Origin: an uncultured Bacteroidales bacterium
Lineage (GTDB): Bacteria; Bacteroidota; Bacteroidia; Bacteroidales; UBA932
DNA: 64,000 nt
Direction: 5' to 3'
Assembly (NCBI GenBank): GCA_946415475.1
Contig: CAMKSQ010000005.1
Location: 1 to 64,000 of the forward strand
A program made the translations under genes and the position numbers. Shown piece by piece: positions 9,101 to 17,364 of this stretch; positions within the stretch are counted from its first letter, which is position 1, and every line of letters begins with the position of its first letter. The notes beneath the pieces are model-generated. The model ran no database searches, had not been told where the DNA came from, and saw only the letters and a program-made list of their open reading frames with translations.

Positions 9101-9643
9101 CTCATGGCTGGTACGGAAACCGTCGAAGAAGTGCAGGAACGGGAGGCTGGCCTTGATGGCGGAAAGGTGTGCCACGGCGGCGAGGTCCTGTGCTTCCTGA
9201 ACAGAGCCGGAAGCCAGCATGCAGAAACCGGTCTGGCGGCAGGCCATTACATCCTGGTGGTCACCGAAGATGGAAAGGGCGTGGCTGGCCAGGGCGCGGG
9301 CGCTCACGTGGAAGACGGTGGGCAGCATTTCGCCGGCAATCTTGTACATGTTCGGGATCATAAGCAGGAGGCCCTGCGATGCCGTGAACGTGGAAGTAAG
9401 GGCACCAGCCTGGAGGGAACCATGAACGGCACCGGCAGCACCGGCTTCGCTCTGCATTTCCGTCACTTTTACAATCTCGCCCCACAGGTTCTTTTTACCG
9501 TGGGCGGCCCACTCGTCGATGTTCTCTGCCATCGTGGAAGAAGGCGTGATAGGGTAAATGGCGGCATGCTCGCTGAACAGATAAGCGATGTTCGATGCGG
9601 CATAGTTACCATCACAGGTGATGAATTTCTTTTCTTTTGCCAT
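6119..9643 (-). CDS. nifJ: Pyruvate:ferredoxin (flavodoxin) oxidoreductase
   Basis: This 1174-residue single-chain enzyme oxidatively decarboxylates pyruvate with CoA to acetyl-CoA, CO2 and reduced ferredoxin. The N-terminus (FITCDGNYAASNIAYLFSEH) is the pyrimidine-binding domain. The middle carries two [4Fe-4S] motifs, CIQCNTCAFVCPHA and CTGCGNCVDVC. The C-terminal thiamine diphosphate domain has CAGCGETP and FGGDGASYDIGYGGLDH. The length equals that of homodimeric NifJ/PFOR. It is cytoplasmic and central to fermentation in this anaerobe. fabD follows it in the same direction upstream, 30 bp away. Confidence 0.97.
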   Translation of the reverse strand: MAKEKKFITCDGNYAASNIAYLFSEHAAIYPITPSSTMAENIDEWAAHGKKNLWGEIVKVTEMQSEAGAAGAVHGSLQAGALTSTFTASQGLLLMIPNMYKIAGEMLPTVFHVSARALASHALSIFGDHQDVMACRQTGFCMLASGSVQEAQDLAAVAHLSAIKASLPFLHFFDGFRTSHEIQKIEALDEEALRDMVSQKALAKFRERALNPDAPVTRGTAQNGDVYFQAVETRNQFYDAVPDIVARYMGEITELTGRSYRPFEYYGDPTAENIIVAMGSVTETIKETIDYLAGRGRKYGLITVHLYRPFSEKYFFSVLPKSVRKIAVLDRTKEPGAVGEPLFTDVRALFQGKDNVQIIGGRYGLSSKDTTPAQIVAVFDNLDAKEPKADFTIGIVDDVTFKSLPIKSEVSIVKPGTTECKFYGLGSDGTVGANKNTIKIIGTHTDLYSQAYFDYDSKKSGGYTCSHLRFGQQPIKAPYLVNTPDFVACHVPSYLKKYDVLKGIKDGGTLLLNSLWNEEETIKNIPDNVKAVIGRKHVKVYIINATKIAAEIGLGNRTNTILQSAFFKITGIIPYEDAVKYMKDAIVKSYGKKGENVVNMNYAAVDRGGEYTEIKVPAEWANLTAKFENPNKDRLAPAFVKDIADIVNAQAGDTLPVSAFMPYLDGTMPAGTAAYEKRGVAVNVPTWDAEKCIQCNTCAFVCPHAAIRPFLLTEEEAAKVPANVKLAQGKANLKDYKYAIAISVDDCTGCGNCVDVCLAKPEKALKMVPYINDKEDQAAFDYLNKKVGYKEYVDKKANMKNSQFAQPLFEFSGACAGCGETPNIKAITQLFGDHMMIANATGCSSIYGASFPASPYCTNAAGHGPAWANSLFEDFCEFGLGMKLGSDRIRATVAATMKQALECSCCSDEIKALAAKWLEAPQDAAATREVADKIVPLAKECGCDTCKKLVELQHFIPARSQWIFGGDGASYDIGYGGLDHVLASGENVNVLVLDTEVYSNTGGQSSKATPVGAIAKFAASGKKIRKKDLGMMAISYGYVYVAQVAMGASPVQFFNAIKEAEAYDGPSLIIAYSPCINHGLKAGMGLSQKEEKLAVECGYWHLYRYNPALEGTDKNPFSLDSKEPDWTKFQDFLKGEVRFASLYKMFPESAEELLQKTEEFAKVRLNTYKRLAGK

Positions 9644-9673
9644 AATTAGTTAGTGTATTGTGTGTAAGATTAA

Positions 9674-10543
9674 TTATTGTCTTCCTTCAATTTCCAGCCC
9701 TTCTTCCGGGAGGATGCGGCGCACAAGGCCCTGCAGGACTTCTCCGGGGCCCAGCTCCACAAAGTGTGTGGCACCGGCCTCGCGCATGTTGCGCACGCTC
9801 TGGGTCCAGCGGACAGGGGAGGTGAGCTGCTTGAGCAGGTTGGATTTGATTTCCTCCGGATCCGTGGTGGCGTTGGCCGTTACGTTTTGGTAGATGGGGC
9901 ACTTGGGCGTATGGAACGGGGTGGCCTCGATGGCCTTGGCCAGTTCCGTGCGTGCGGGCTCCATAAGAGGGGAGTGGAACGCACCGCTCACGGGGAGTTT
10001 GATGGCGCGTTTGGCACCGGCGGCTTTGAGTTGCTCGCAAGCGGCGTCGATGGCCTGTTCCTCACCGGAGATGACTACCTGTCCGGGGGAGTTGTAGTTG
10101 GCGGGAACCACACCGGGGATGCCGGCGCAGACCTGCTCGATAACATCGTCCCCGAGTTTGATGATGGCGGCCATGGTGCCGGGTACTTTCTCGCAGCATT
10201 TCTGCATTTCACGGGCGCGGATGGCTACCAGGCGCAGGCCGTCTTCCCAATCCATGGCACCGGCGGCCACCAGGGCGCTGAATTCGCCCAGGGAGTGACC
10301 GGCCACCATGTCCGGTTGCTGCTCCTGTTCCATGGCCAGCAGTACACTGTGCAGGAAAATGGCCGGCTGCGTGACCTTGGTTGCCCGAAGATCTTCCTCC
10401 GTGCCCTCAAACATAATGTCCGTAATACGGAAACCCAGGACCTCATTGGCCCTCTCCATCAATTCTTTGTGCTTAGAATATAAGTCTTTGGCCATGCCCG
10501 GAAACTGGGACCCTTGGCCGGGAAAAATGTATGCGGTTTTCAT
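9674..10543 (-). CDS. fabD: Malonyl-CoA:ACP transacylase
   Basis: FabD moves malonyl from CoA to acyl carrier protein to feed fatty-acid elongation. The protein opens with YIFPGQGSQFPGMAKDLY, carries the nucleophile motif GHSLGEFSALVAAG near residue 85 and the catalytic His in SGAFHSPLM near residue 195. Its 289 residues fit the family. It is transcribed towards nifJ from a TATATTTG promoter and may share its transcript. Confidence 0.96.
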   Translation of the reverse strand: MKTAYIFPGQGSQFPGMAKDLYSKHKELMERANEVLGFRITDIMFEGTEEDLRATKVTQPAIFLHSVLLAMEQEQQPDMVAGHSLGEFSALVAAGAMDWEDGLRLVAIRAREMQKCCEKVPGTMAAIIKLGDDVIEQVCAGIPGVVPANYNSPGQVVISGEEQAIDAACEQLKAAGAKRAIKLPVSGAFHSPLMEPARTELAKAIEATPFHTPKCPIYQNVTANATTDPEEIKSNLLKQLTSPVRWTQSVRNMREAGATHFVELGPGEVLQGLVRRILPEEGLEIEGRQ

Positions 10544-10562
10544 TCTTACTTTATAAAGTATG

Positions 10563-10570
10563 CAAATATA
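10563..10570 (-). promoter_or_regulatory. Promoter -7 box for fabD
   Basis: The minus strand reads TATATTTG 20 bp ahead of the fabD start codon, matching TAnnTTTG. Confidence 0.55.
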
Positions 10571-10709
10571 ACAATAATTTCGATGCCAGTCAAGCCTTTT
10601 TTACTTTTCCGTGCACGGTAACGGAAATTTTCCCAAAATTAGACGAAAAAGGCGCCTCGGGCTAGAAAAATGAGCCGTTGGCGCCATACTGAACCAGCAG
10701 TTGCCGGAA

Positions 10710-11276
10710 TTATTGTTCGTCGATAATGCGTCCGAGTTTGTCGATGCGCTTCTCGAAGCGGTTGACGCCCACAACGGCCAGGATATAGGCCAGACCATCG
10801 GCGATGATACCGATGCCGATAATGGTGGAAAGGACGCCGGCGGCGACATCCAGGTTCTTGAGACCGTAATAGCCGAGCGCGGCGCCGCCGATACCCAGAA
10901 GCAGCAGGACCCACCACATGGGGAAGCCCACCTTCTTGTAGTCGAAGCTCTGGACGGCGATGACAATGCCTTCAATCATGACCCAGAGGGTGAAGACCAC
11001 AGGCAGGGACAGGGCAGCTCCAAAGAGGTTGAACAGGAAGAAGCAGCCAAAGAAGATGTCCAGCAGGGCGCTCAGGGCGCGGGTGCCGCTGTTGGGCAGG
11101 AAAGCCTGCGTCCGGAAGGTAAAGATCAGCTTGACGATACCGGTGACCAGGGTAAGGAGGCCGATAATCCAGGCGGCAGAAATAAGGGTGATGTCCGGTC
11201 TGACGATACAGATAACGCCCAGAATCACAAGGAGAAGGCCTGCGATGCAGAGCCAGATTTTGGTACTTGTTTTCAT
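10710..11276 (-). CDS. HdeD/DUF308-type membrane protein
   Basis: The 188 residues contain about six hydrophobic segments, arranged as paired helices such as WLCIAGLLLVILGVICIV and VLLLLGIGGAALGYYGLKN. This is the DUF308/HdeD pattern of short integral inner-membrane proteins. The C-terminus is charged (RFEKRIDKLGRIIDEQ). In enterobacteria HdeD is linked to acid resistance; a role here cannot be assigned. It is single, with a TAGATTTG -7 box at 11298-11305. Confidence 0.75.
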   Translation of the reverse strand: MKTSTKIWLCIAGLLLVILGVICIVRPDITLISAAWIIGLLTLVTGIVKLIFTFRTQAFLPNSGTRALSALLDIFFGCFFLFNLFGAALSLPVVFTLWVMIEGIVIAVQSFDYKKVGFPMWWVLLLLGIGGAALGYYGLKNLDVAAGVLSTIIGIGIIADGLAYILAVVGVNRFEKRIDKLGRIIDEQ

Positions 11277-11297
11277 CGTTTAACGGTTTTAGCACCA

Positions 11298-11305
11298 CAA
11301 ATCTA
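11298..11305 (-). promoter_or_regulatory. Promoter -7 box for the HdeD-like gene
   Basis: The minus strand reads TAGATTTG about 20 bp ahead of the start codon. Confidence 0.5.
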
Positions 11306-11350
11306 CGAAAAATATACGAAAGAAACCAGGCATTTCGCCTGGCTTCTAAG

Positions 11351-11422
11351 TACCCCCGCTCGGAATCGAACCGGGACCAACGGAACCGGAATCCGTTATT
11401 CTATCCTTTAAACTACAGGGGC
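11351..11422 (-). tRNA. tRNA-Arg (anticodon CCG)
   Basis: On the minus strand a 72-nt cloverleaf can be drawn. The acceptor GCCCCTG pairs with CGGGGGT, with one G-T wobble at the end and one T-G. The D arm is GTTT/GAAT. The anticodon stem ACGGA/TCCGT encloses the loop TTCCGGT, giving anticodon CCG for codon CGG. The T arm is CCCGG-TTCGATT-CCGAG with one C-A mismatch. CCA is not encoded. The T-stem mismatch is odd but the rest is convincing. Confidence 0.9.
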
Positions 11423-11440
11423 ATCCCGTAAAAAGGATTG

Positions 11441-11448
11441 CAAATATA
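11441..11448 (-). promoter_or_regulatory. Promoter -7 box for tRNA-Arg
   Basis: The minus strand reads TATATTTG, ending 18 bp before the first tRNA base. Confidence 0.55.
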
Positions 11449-11479
11449 GCAATTTTTCTGTTGGAAACGAATTTTTTTT

Positions 11480-12055
11480 TTACGCTTGCGGCAGCACTAC
11501 GCGGCGGACATTGCAGCCGACATAGTTACCCAGGACGATGAGCGGATAATACCACAGCAGGTCTGCCGTCCAGTTCCAGGCAGCCACAATGTACACGACG
11601 TCTGCGATGGAGTGGTAAAAGCCGCACACAATGAACAGCGGCACGCCAAAAAGCACCGGCAAGATGTTCTGCTTGGTCCTGTACAGCCACACGGCAATGT
11701 CGATGATGAGGCCGCAGCCCACGGCGCGGAGAAAACTGCGCCAGGGACCCTGGGCAAGGCGTCCGGCGACAACGGTTTGCGCGCGGTCTGCCGATTCTCC
11801 GCCCAGCGACCATACCAGCAGGCCCAGCAGGACGCACCCCAGCACATTAAACAGCCAGATGCGCACCAGTACAGGGGTTTCCTTCAGGGGCATGATTCCG
11901 GCGCGGCCGGTATAAAGATGCGTGCCGGAAAGCACTACGCCAATGAGGCCGAAGGCAAAAATGATGGCGCCGGGCAAACCGCCCAGTGCCAGAAAACCAC
12001 AAGCGCCCAGGCCGATAAGGAGCCCGGCGAAGAGGGAAGAACGGTTAATCTCCAT
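11480..12055 (-). CDS. Short formate/nitrite transporter family protein
   Basis: The 191 residues have about five membrane helices. Family signatures are visible: GTHLYTGRAG corresponds to the GAELFTGN loop, GFYHSIADVVY to the FEHxxANM motif that carries the central pore histidine, and LGNYVGCNV to the last-helix NxxGG motif. FNT channels form pentamers that pass formate, nitrite or hydrosulfide. This one is about 70 residues shorter than FocA and seems to lack the first helix, a short form I believe occurs in other gut Bacteroidales. Its start overlaps the 3' end of the gene at 12045, so the two are probably cotranslated. Confidence 0.7.
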   Translation of the reverse strand: MEINRSSLFAGLLIGLGACGFLALGGLPGAIIFAFGLIGVVLSGTHLYTGRAGIMPLKETPVLVRIWLFNVLGCVLLGLLVWSLGGESADRAQTVVAGRLAQGPWRSFLRAVGCGLIIDIAVWLYRTKQNILPVLFGVPLFIVCGFYHSIADVVYIVAAWNWTADLLWYYPLIVLGNYVGCNVRRVVLPQA

Positions 12056-12296
12056 AAGGATGACCCTCGTTCCACTCTTTAACTTCGTCGCCGTGTACGG
12101 CTACGCAGTGCTGATATACTTTTACCTGACGGTCGTGCGACAATTTGTTCCACCAGACGGTGCAGCCGGGATAGAAGGCCATGGACTCGTCGATGGCGCC
12201 GTCTTTGGATTCTTTCATGAGTCCCTTACGGGCAATGCGCTCTTTTTCACTGATGGGGAGCGAAGACCACCATATTTCCAGTTCTCTTTGTTCCAT
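12045..12296 (-). CDS. Small conserved protein of unknown function
   Basis: The 83-residue soluble protein is rich in aromatic and acidic residues, including three Trp pairs or singles (EIWWSSLP, VWWNKL, EVKEWNEG), two Cys (GCTV, QHCV) and His near the C-terminus. I recognise no family. It overlaps the start of the FNT gene by 11 bp and lies first in that pair, so a link to the channel's substrate is conceivable but unproven. A TATATTTG box lies at 12317-12324. Confidence 0.6.
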   Translation of the reverse strand: MEQRELEIWWSSLPISEKERIARKGLMKESKDGAIDESMAFYPGCTVWWNKLSHDRQVKVYQHCVAVHGDEVKEWNEGHPYGD

Positions 12297-12316
12297 ATAC
12301 TCAACGTTAGGAGATG

Positions 12317-12324
12317 CAAATATA
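12317..12324 (-). promoter_or_regulatory. Promoter -7 box for the 12045-12296 / FNT pair
   Basis: The minus strand reads TATATTTG about 20 bp ahead of the first start codon of the pair. Confidence 0.5.
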
Positions 12325-12347
12325 AGAAAAATAACTGGTTATCGCGT

Positions 12348-13274
12348 TTAATTTTCTGCTAATTTGGTCCGAACCCTGTCCTGAATGTTCTCACGCAGGT
12401 AGGGCGTGTACCAGGGGATTTCGAAGGTGTGGTAGTTTCCACCGCCGAACCAGGGCAGGGCGGCGTGGTCCGTGCGCGCGTAGCCATCGACAAGAAGGAG
12501 TTTGGTCTTGGGATCCAGATGGACGGTGAGCGAGTCGCAGAACGAGGCCGGCGTGGCATCCGTATGCCAGTTCACCGGGTTGATGCCGGCGGCGCTGCAG
12601 GGGATGACTACCATATTGGCGTCTTCAGGCGTTTTTACGGAGTTGTAGCAGATGGTGACGCCCGTATCCATGGCGCCGGTTGCCGGGACGATGGTGGGGC
12701 AGGCCAGGTCTTCTTCCGTAAGGCACCAGCCCATCACATAGGCTGCCACCATGTGGTTGTAGATACTGTCCGGCATGTTTTTAAGCAGCTCTATGGCGAG
12801 CATGGCGCCCTGGCTGAAGCCCGCCAGCACAAAGGGACGGCCTTGATTGTAATGCTTCCAATAGTAGTCAAATGCGGCCTGGACATCGCTTGTGGGAATC
12901 TCCAAGCGTGCTTCAACGGTTTCCTTGTCGAGGAAACTTTCCATACTCATCTGCCGATAATACGGGGCGAAATAATTGAGGTTGCCTCCGCTGAGCCGGC
13001 GGTCCACGCCGTTGAGTTCTTCGAGCATGGCTTCCCGGTCCTCCTGACGGTTAACGGAAGCATAGTGCTTCTCCAGACCCTCTTTGGTGGTTTGGTCGAA
13101 CACGCAAGTGGAGCAGATGTAAAAGATGTCTGCCTGCCCTCCGCGGAAGACGTTGTACCAGTTCTCTCCCTCCGCATAATCCGGCACGTGAGGAAGGAAT
13201 TCATGGGGGCGTGAGGTGCATGCGCTTAATAGAAGGAATGCTGCAAATGAAAGTGCTAAATTTCTGATTCGCAT
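12348..13274 (-). CDS. DUF3089 alpha/beta-hydrolase-like lipoprotein
   Basis: The N-terminus MRIRNLALSFAAFLLLSACTS has the lipobox LSAC. FVLAGFSQGAMLAIELL near residue 155 is the nucleophile elbow (GFSQG) of DUF3089, an alpha/beta-hydrolase-fold family. A C-terminal HAALPWFGGGNYHTFEIPWY segment probably holds the catalytic histidine. The substrate is unknown; esterase or lipase activity is plausible. It is divergent from the outer-membrane barrel gene at 13407. Confidence 0.75.
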   Translation of the reverse strand: MRIRNLALSFAAFLLLSACTSRPHEFLPHVPDYAEGENWYNVFRGGQADIFYICSTCVFDQTTKEGLEKHYASVNRQEDREAMLEELNGVDRRLSGGNLNYFAPYYRQMSMESFLDKETVEARLEIPTSDVQAAFDYYWKHYNQGRPFVLAGFSQGAMLAIELLKNMPDSIYNHMVAAYVMGWCLTEEDLACPTIVPATGAMDTGVTICYNSVKTPEDANMVVIPCSAAGINPVNWHTDATPASFCDSLTVHLDPKTKLLLVDGYARTDHAALPWFGGGNYHTFEIPWYTPYLRENIQDRVRTKLAEN

Positions 13275-13360
13275 ATGGTTACTCTATTTTCAATTTTCCT
13301 GAATAGCAGAGTTGTCTGATGGTCGTAACGGATAATATGCGAATTTACGAATATTTTCCT

Positions 13361-13368
13361 TAAATTTG
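13361..13368 (+). promoter_or_regulatory. Promoter -7 box for the barrel-hydrolase-glpKF run
   Basis: TAAATTTG matches the -7 consensus 38 bp ahead of the start at 13407. The following four genes are spaced 1-6 bp apart, so this may drive all of them. Confidence 0.5.
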
Positions 13369-13406
13369 TAAACTATTAAAACAATAACCAATTTAAACTT
13401 GCTTCA

Positions 13407-14852
13407 ATGAAAAAATTTCTGAGCGTAGTGCTGTTGTTTGCCTGCATCGCTGCATCGGCACAGGAGAAGGAAAAAGAAGTGAAAAAGGGCTGGACCTTTG
13501 GCGTACTGCCCACGGCCACTTATTCCAAGGACAATGGCTTCCAGGCCGGCGCCTTCGGTGACGTCTATTATTATGGTGACGGCTCCACCTATCCGGACCC
13601 GCTCCACAAGATCAGCTGGGAGGGCTCCTATTTCACCAACAGCCACCGTATGCGCTTCTACCTGGCATACGATTCCAAGTATCTCATTCCCAAAATGCGT
13701 GTGAACGCCTCCGTTACTTACGTAAGAGACCCGCTCTATTCCTTCTGGGGTTTCAACGGTCCTGCGTCCGTGCAGGACTATGCCCTTTGGTCCAACCGTG
13801 ACCTCACCACTGTGGGTGGTGCAAAGAATGTGAACTACTATGGCATGAGCCGCGACATGCTCCGTGTACTGGCCAACTTCCAGGGACAGATTATCCCGCA
13901 CCTCAACTGGGCCGCCGGTATCAACTTCTGGTGGTGGAAATTGGGCAGCATGCGCGACAACGGCGTAACCGTGAACAGAGAAACTAAGGAAAAGAAGTAT
14001 TACGACACCGCCACCACCCTGTACGACAAGTACATTGCCCTGGGCGCCATCACCGAATCCGAGAAAAACGGCGGCCTGGCCCTGGAGCTGAACGCTGGCG
14101 TGGTGTACGACACCCGTGACATCGAGGCCGCTCCTAACAAGGGTATCTGGGCGGAGGCCTACCTGAACGGTAACGTGCTGCAGCACCAGTACCTGAAGGC
14201 TTGCGTGTACTTCCGTCACTACATTTCCATTCCCATCCCCATCCCGGCCGGCAATCCCGTGTTTGCCTACCGTCTGGCCTGGCAGCAGACCATCGCCGGC
14301 GAAACGCCGTTCTACATGATTCAGAACGTGCCGCTGCTGGTCCAGCGCAACATGATTTCCGAAGGTTTCGGTTCCTCCAATACCATCCGTGGTATGCGTG
14401 AGAACCGTGTGCTGGCAGAAGGCCTGGCCTGGGCCAACCTGGAACTCCGCGTCAAGCTGGTGAGCTTCAAGCTGTTCAACCAGTACTTTTATGTGGCCTT
14501 GAACCCGTTCTTCGACGCCGGTATCATCACCAAGGGATATCGTACCAATATTATGAACGGTATCGTGAACGACGCTAAACTGATCACCGCCTATGACTAC
14601 CCGGCTTATCGCCAGTATCTGGTGGACAAGAAACCCAAGGAGGTCGCATCCTTCGACGCCGTTCATGGAGCCGGTTATCAAGGCACCATTTACGATTCCA
14701 GCAACATGAACAAGCTGCTGTACAGCGCCGGTGCAGGCCTCAAGTTGGCCATGAACCAGAACTTCGTCATTTCCGCTGAGTTTGCCAAGTGTTTCACGCC
14801 CGGTCTGGATGCCGGCCTGTGGATCGGTATCGGCGTTAACTATCAATTCTAA
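13407..14852 (+). CDS. Outer-membrane beta-barrel protein (surface antigen/BamA-barrel-like)
   Basis: The protein has 481 residues with the signal peptide MKKFLSVVLLFACIAASAQ. The mature part is built of alternating amphipathic strands rich in Tyr/Trp/Phe and ends in WIGIGVNYQF, the aromatic-terminal strand of outer-membrane barrels. SEGFGSSNTIRGMRENRVLA resembles the conserved RGY-type loop of Omp85/D15 barrels. No POTRA domains precede the barrel, so it is not BamA itself. It is first in a tight run with a lipoprotein hydrolase, glpK and glpF, and may serve as a porin or export barrel for that set. Confidence 0.75.
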   Translation: MKKFLSVVLLFACIAASAQEKEKEVKKGWTFGVLPTATYSKDNGFQAGAFGDVYYYGDGSTYPDPLHKISWEGSYFTNSHRMRFYLAYDSKYLIPKMRVNASVTYVRDPLYSFWGFNGPASVQDYALWSNRDLTTVGGAKNVNYYGMSRDMLRVLANFQGQIIPHLNWAAGINFWWWKLGSMRDNGVTVNRETKEKKYYDTATTLYDKYIALGAITESEKNGGLALELNAGVVYDTRDIEAAPNKGIWAEAYLNGNVLQHQYLKACVYFRHYISIPIPIPAGNPVFAYRLAWQQTIAGETPFYMIQNVPLLVQRNMISEGFGSSNTIRGMRENRVLAEGLAWANLELRVKLVSFKLFNQYFYVALNPFFDAGIITKGYRTNIMNGIVNDAKLITAYDYPAYRQYLVDKKPKEVASFDAVHGAGYQGTIYDSSNMNKLLYSAGAGLKLAMNQNFVISAEFAKCFTPGLDAGLWIGIGVNYQF

Positions 14853-14858
14853 TAAGGT

Positions 14859-15869
14859 ATGAAAAAGATTCTCCGTTTAAGCGCCATCGCCCTGCTTGTG
14901 CTGGGGCTCAGTGGCTGTATGGCCGGCAAGTTTATGGCCCATTATGCCCTTACCCCCTCCACGCACGGCGTGGACGATATCGAGCGCACCCGTCACAAGG
15001 CAGACTCCCTGATGCCCGGCTCCACTGCCTGGTACGACAACTACAAGGCGCAGGGGATCCTGAAGGATGAGTGGATTACCAGCGACGACGGCTACAAGCT
15101 GCACGCCTGTTACATTCCCGCCGCAGACCCTGCCAATGCCCAGGGTACGGCCATCGTGGTGCACGGCTACGGCGACAACCACTTTGTATTCCTCTATCTT
15201 GTCCGCATGTACAGGGACCAGTTCAACTACAACGTCCTGTTCCCGGATCTCCAGTATCACGGCTACTCGGAGGGCGACGAAATCCAGATGGGCTGGAAAG
15301 ACCGCCTGGACGTAATGAAATGGATTGAAGTGGCCCATGAGAAATTCCACGACGACTTCATGGTGCTCCACGGTGTATCCATGGGAGCCGCCACGGTGAT
15401 GATGACCAGCGGTGAACAGCTGCCGGACTACGTGAAATGCTTTGTGGAAGACTGCGGCTACTGCTCGGTAACCGATCAGTTCAAGAAGAATCTGGACGAC
15501 ATGTCTAAACTCCTTCCCAATGCCATTATCACCAGCGCCGGCATCGTTTCCGGCAAGGAATTTGGCTGGAAATTCAAGGATGCCGACTGCCGTCCCCAGC
15601 TGGCCAAGTGCGAACGTCCCATGTTCTTTATCCATGGCGACGCCGACGACTTTGTTCCTTTCAGCCATCTCTGGGAAAACTACAACGCCAAGAAAATCGG
15701 CTACAAGGACTATTGGGTGGCTCCCGGAGCCGTTCACGCCAATTCTTACGCCAAGTATCCGGAGGTTTATACCCAGAAGGTGGAGAATTTCCTCAAGACC
15801 GTCAAGAACATGATTGCCGATGGAAATTATCCGCTCGGAGCCCCTTGCGGTTTTATTGTGAACAAGTAG
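14859..15869 (+). CDS. Lipoprotein alpha/beta hydrolase
   Basis: The N-terminus [20 protein letters not shown] is a lipoprotein signal. The body is an alpha/beta hydrolase: the oxyanion region [10 protein letters not shown], the nucleophile [12 protein letters not shown] (GxSxG), the acid in [12 protein letters not shown] and the histidine in [10 protein letters not shown]. Such proteins hydrolyse esters or peptides; the relatives are usually annotated as BAAT/Abhydrolase_1-type hydrolases. It starts 6 bp after the barrel gene and ends 1 bp before glpK, so deacylation of a glycerolipid is an attractive but unproven role. Confidence 0.8.
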   Translation: MKKILRLSAIALLVLGLSGCMAGKFMAHYALTPSTHGVDDIERTRHKADSLMPGSTAWYDNYKAQGILKDEWITSDDGYKLHACYIPAADPANAQGTAIVVHGYGDNHFVFLYLVRMYRDQFNYNVLFPDLQYHGYSEGDEIQMGWKDRLDVMKWIEVAHEKFHDDFMVLHGVSMGAATVMMTSGEQLPDYVKCFVEDCGYCSVTDQFKKNLDDMSKLLPNAIITSAGIVSGKEFGWKFKDADCRPQLAKCERPMFFIHGDADDFVPFSHLWENYNAKKIGYKDYWVAPGAVHANSYAKYPEVYTQKVENFLKTVKNMIADGNYPLGAPCGFIVNK

Positions 15870-15870
15870 T

Positions 15871-17358
15871 ATGGACAGTAATAAAAAGTATATTTTAGCC
15901 CTGGATCAGGGTACCAGCTCGTCAAGGGCGATTGTATTTGACCATGAGGGCAATGCCTGCTCAGTGGCCCAGATGGAATTTACGCAGTATTTTCCGCAGC
16001 CGGGCTGGGTGGAGCACAATCCCATGGAAATCTGGTCCAGCGAGGCGGCCGTCATTGCAGAGGCCATTACCAAACTGGGTATCAACGGCCTGGACATTGC
16101 CGCTATCGGCATCACCAACCAGCGGGAAACCACCATCGTGTGGGATGCGGAGACAGGCGTTCCGGTCTATAACGCCATCGTGTGGCAGGACAGGCGCACA
16201 TCGGCCTTCTGCGACTCCCTGAAGGAGCTGGGGCTGGTGGACAAAATCCGCGAGAAGACGGGGCTCATCATCGACGCGTATTTCTCCGGGACCAAGATTA
16301 AATGGATACTGGACAACGTGCCGGGCGCCCGGGAAAAGGCGGAGGCGGGGAAGTTACGCTTCGGTACCGTGGACAGCTGGCTGGTATGGCAGCTCACACG
16401 CGGTCAGGTGCATGTGACGGACGTTACCAACGCTTCCCGCACCATGCTGTTCAACATCCATACGCTGGAATGGGATGCGGAACTGCTGTCCATGCTGGGC
16501 ATTCCGCTTTCCATGATGCCCCAGGTGAAGTCTTCGTCGGAGGTGTACGGCTATACCAAAACCACCATCTTTGCGCACGAGGTTCCCATTGCCGGTATCG
16601 CCGGTGACCAGCAGGCGGCCCTTTTCGGCCAGATGTGTACGGAGCCCGGCTCAGTGAAAAACACCTACGGAACGGGTTGCTTCCTGCTCATGAATACGGG
16701 CGGGCGGCCCATCCTTTCGAAGAACAACCTGCTCACCACCATCGCATGGAAGATAGGGGACAGCGTTAACTATGCCCTGGAAGGTTCCATCTTTGTGGGC
16801 GGTTCCGTGGTGCAGTGGCTGCGGGATGGCCTGGGCGTCATCCGCTCTTCCGCGGAAGTGGAAGCCCTGGCGGCTTCGGTACCGGATAATGGCGGCGTGT
16901 ACTTTGTCCCTGCCCTTACCGGCATGGGCGCCCCGTACTGGGACCAGTATGCCCATGGCGTCATCTGTGGCATCACCCGGGGCACTACGGCGGCGCACAT
17001 CGCGCGCGCAGCCCTGGAAGGCATCGCATTCCAGACCATGGACATCGTGCATGCCATGGAGAAGGATGCCGGTGTTCCGCTGGCAGAACTGAAAGTGGAC
17101 GGCGGTGCTTCCCGCAACAACCTCATGATGCAGTTCCAGGCCGATATCCTGGGCACGCGTGTAGTCCGTCCCAAGGTAACGGAAACCACGGCGCTGGGCG
17201 CCTGCTATCTGGCCGGTCTGGCCGTAGGCTTCTGGGATTCGCTGGACGAGATAAAAGCCCAGTGGCAGGTGGAGCACTGCTTCCTTCCCTCCGGCGCTGA
17301 TATGACTGCCACGAAGGCCTCCTGGGCCGATGCCATTGACAGAACCATTAAAAAGTAG
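15871..17358 (+). CDS. glpK: Glycerol kinase
   Basis: The 495-residue FGGY-family kinase makes sn-glycerol 3-phosphate from glycerol and ATP. It opens with [20 protein letters not shown], the ATP phosphate-binding loop, and has [15 protein letters not shown] and a C-terminal [24 protein letters not shown] signature. The length is standard. It is followed by glpF at 6 bp, the classic facilitator-kinase pair in reversed order. Product G3P would be oxidised by GlpABC encoded at 33.7-37.7 kb. Confidence 0.97.
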   Translation: MDSNKKYILALDQGTSSSRAIVFDHEGNACSVAQMEFTQYFPQPGWVEHNPMEIWSSEAAVIAEAITKLGINGLDIAAIGITNQRETTIVWDAETGVPVYNAIVWQDRRTSAFCDSLKELGLVDKIREKTGLIIDAYFSGTKIKWILDNVPGAREKAEAGKLRFGTVDSWLVWQLTRGQVHVTDVTNASRTMLFNIHTLEWDAELLSMLGIPLSMMPQVKSSSEVYGYTKTTIFAHEVPIAGIAGDQQAALFGQMCTEPGSVKNTYGTGCFLLMNTGGRPILSKNNLLTTIAWKIGDSVNYALEGSIFVGGSVVQWLRDGLGVIRSSAEVEALAASVPDNGGVYFVPALTGMGAPYWDQYAHGVICGITRGTTAAHIARAALEGIAFQTMDIVHAMEKDAGVPLAELKVDGGASRNNLMMQFQADILGTRVVRPKVTETTALGACYLAGLAVGFWDSLDEIKAQWQVEHCFLPSGADMTATKASWADAIDRTIKK

Positions 17359-17364
17359 ACACAC

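Noticed and set aside
6092..9649. 1185-codon open frame opposite nifJ
   Set aside because: NifJ has complete domain motifs over the same span. The opposite frame reads as Gly/Val/His-rich shadow sequence.
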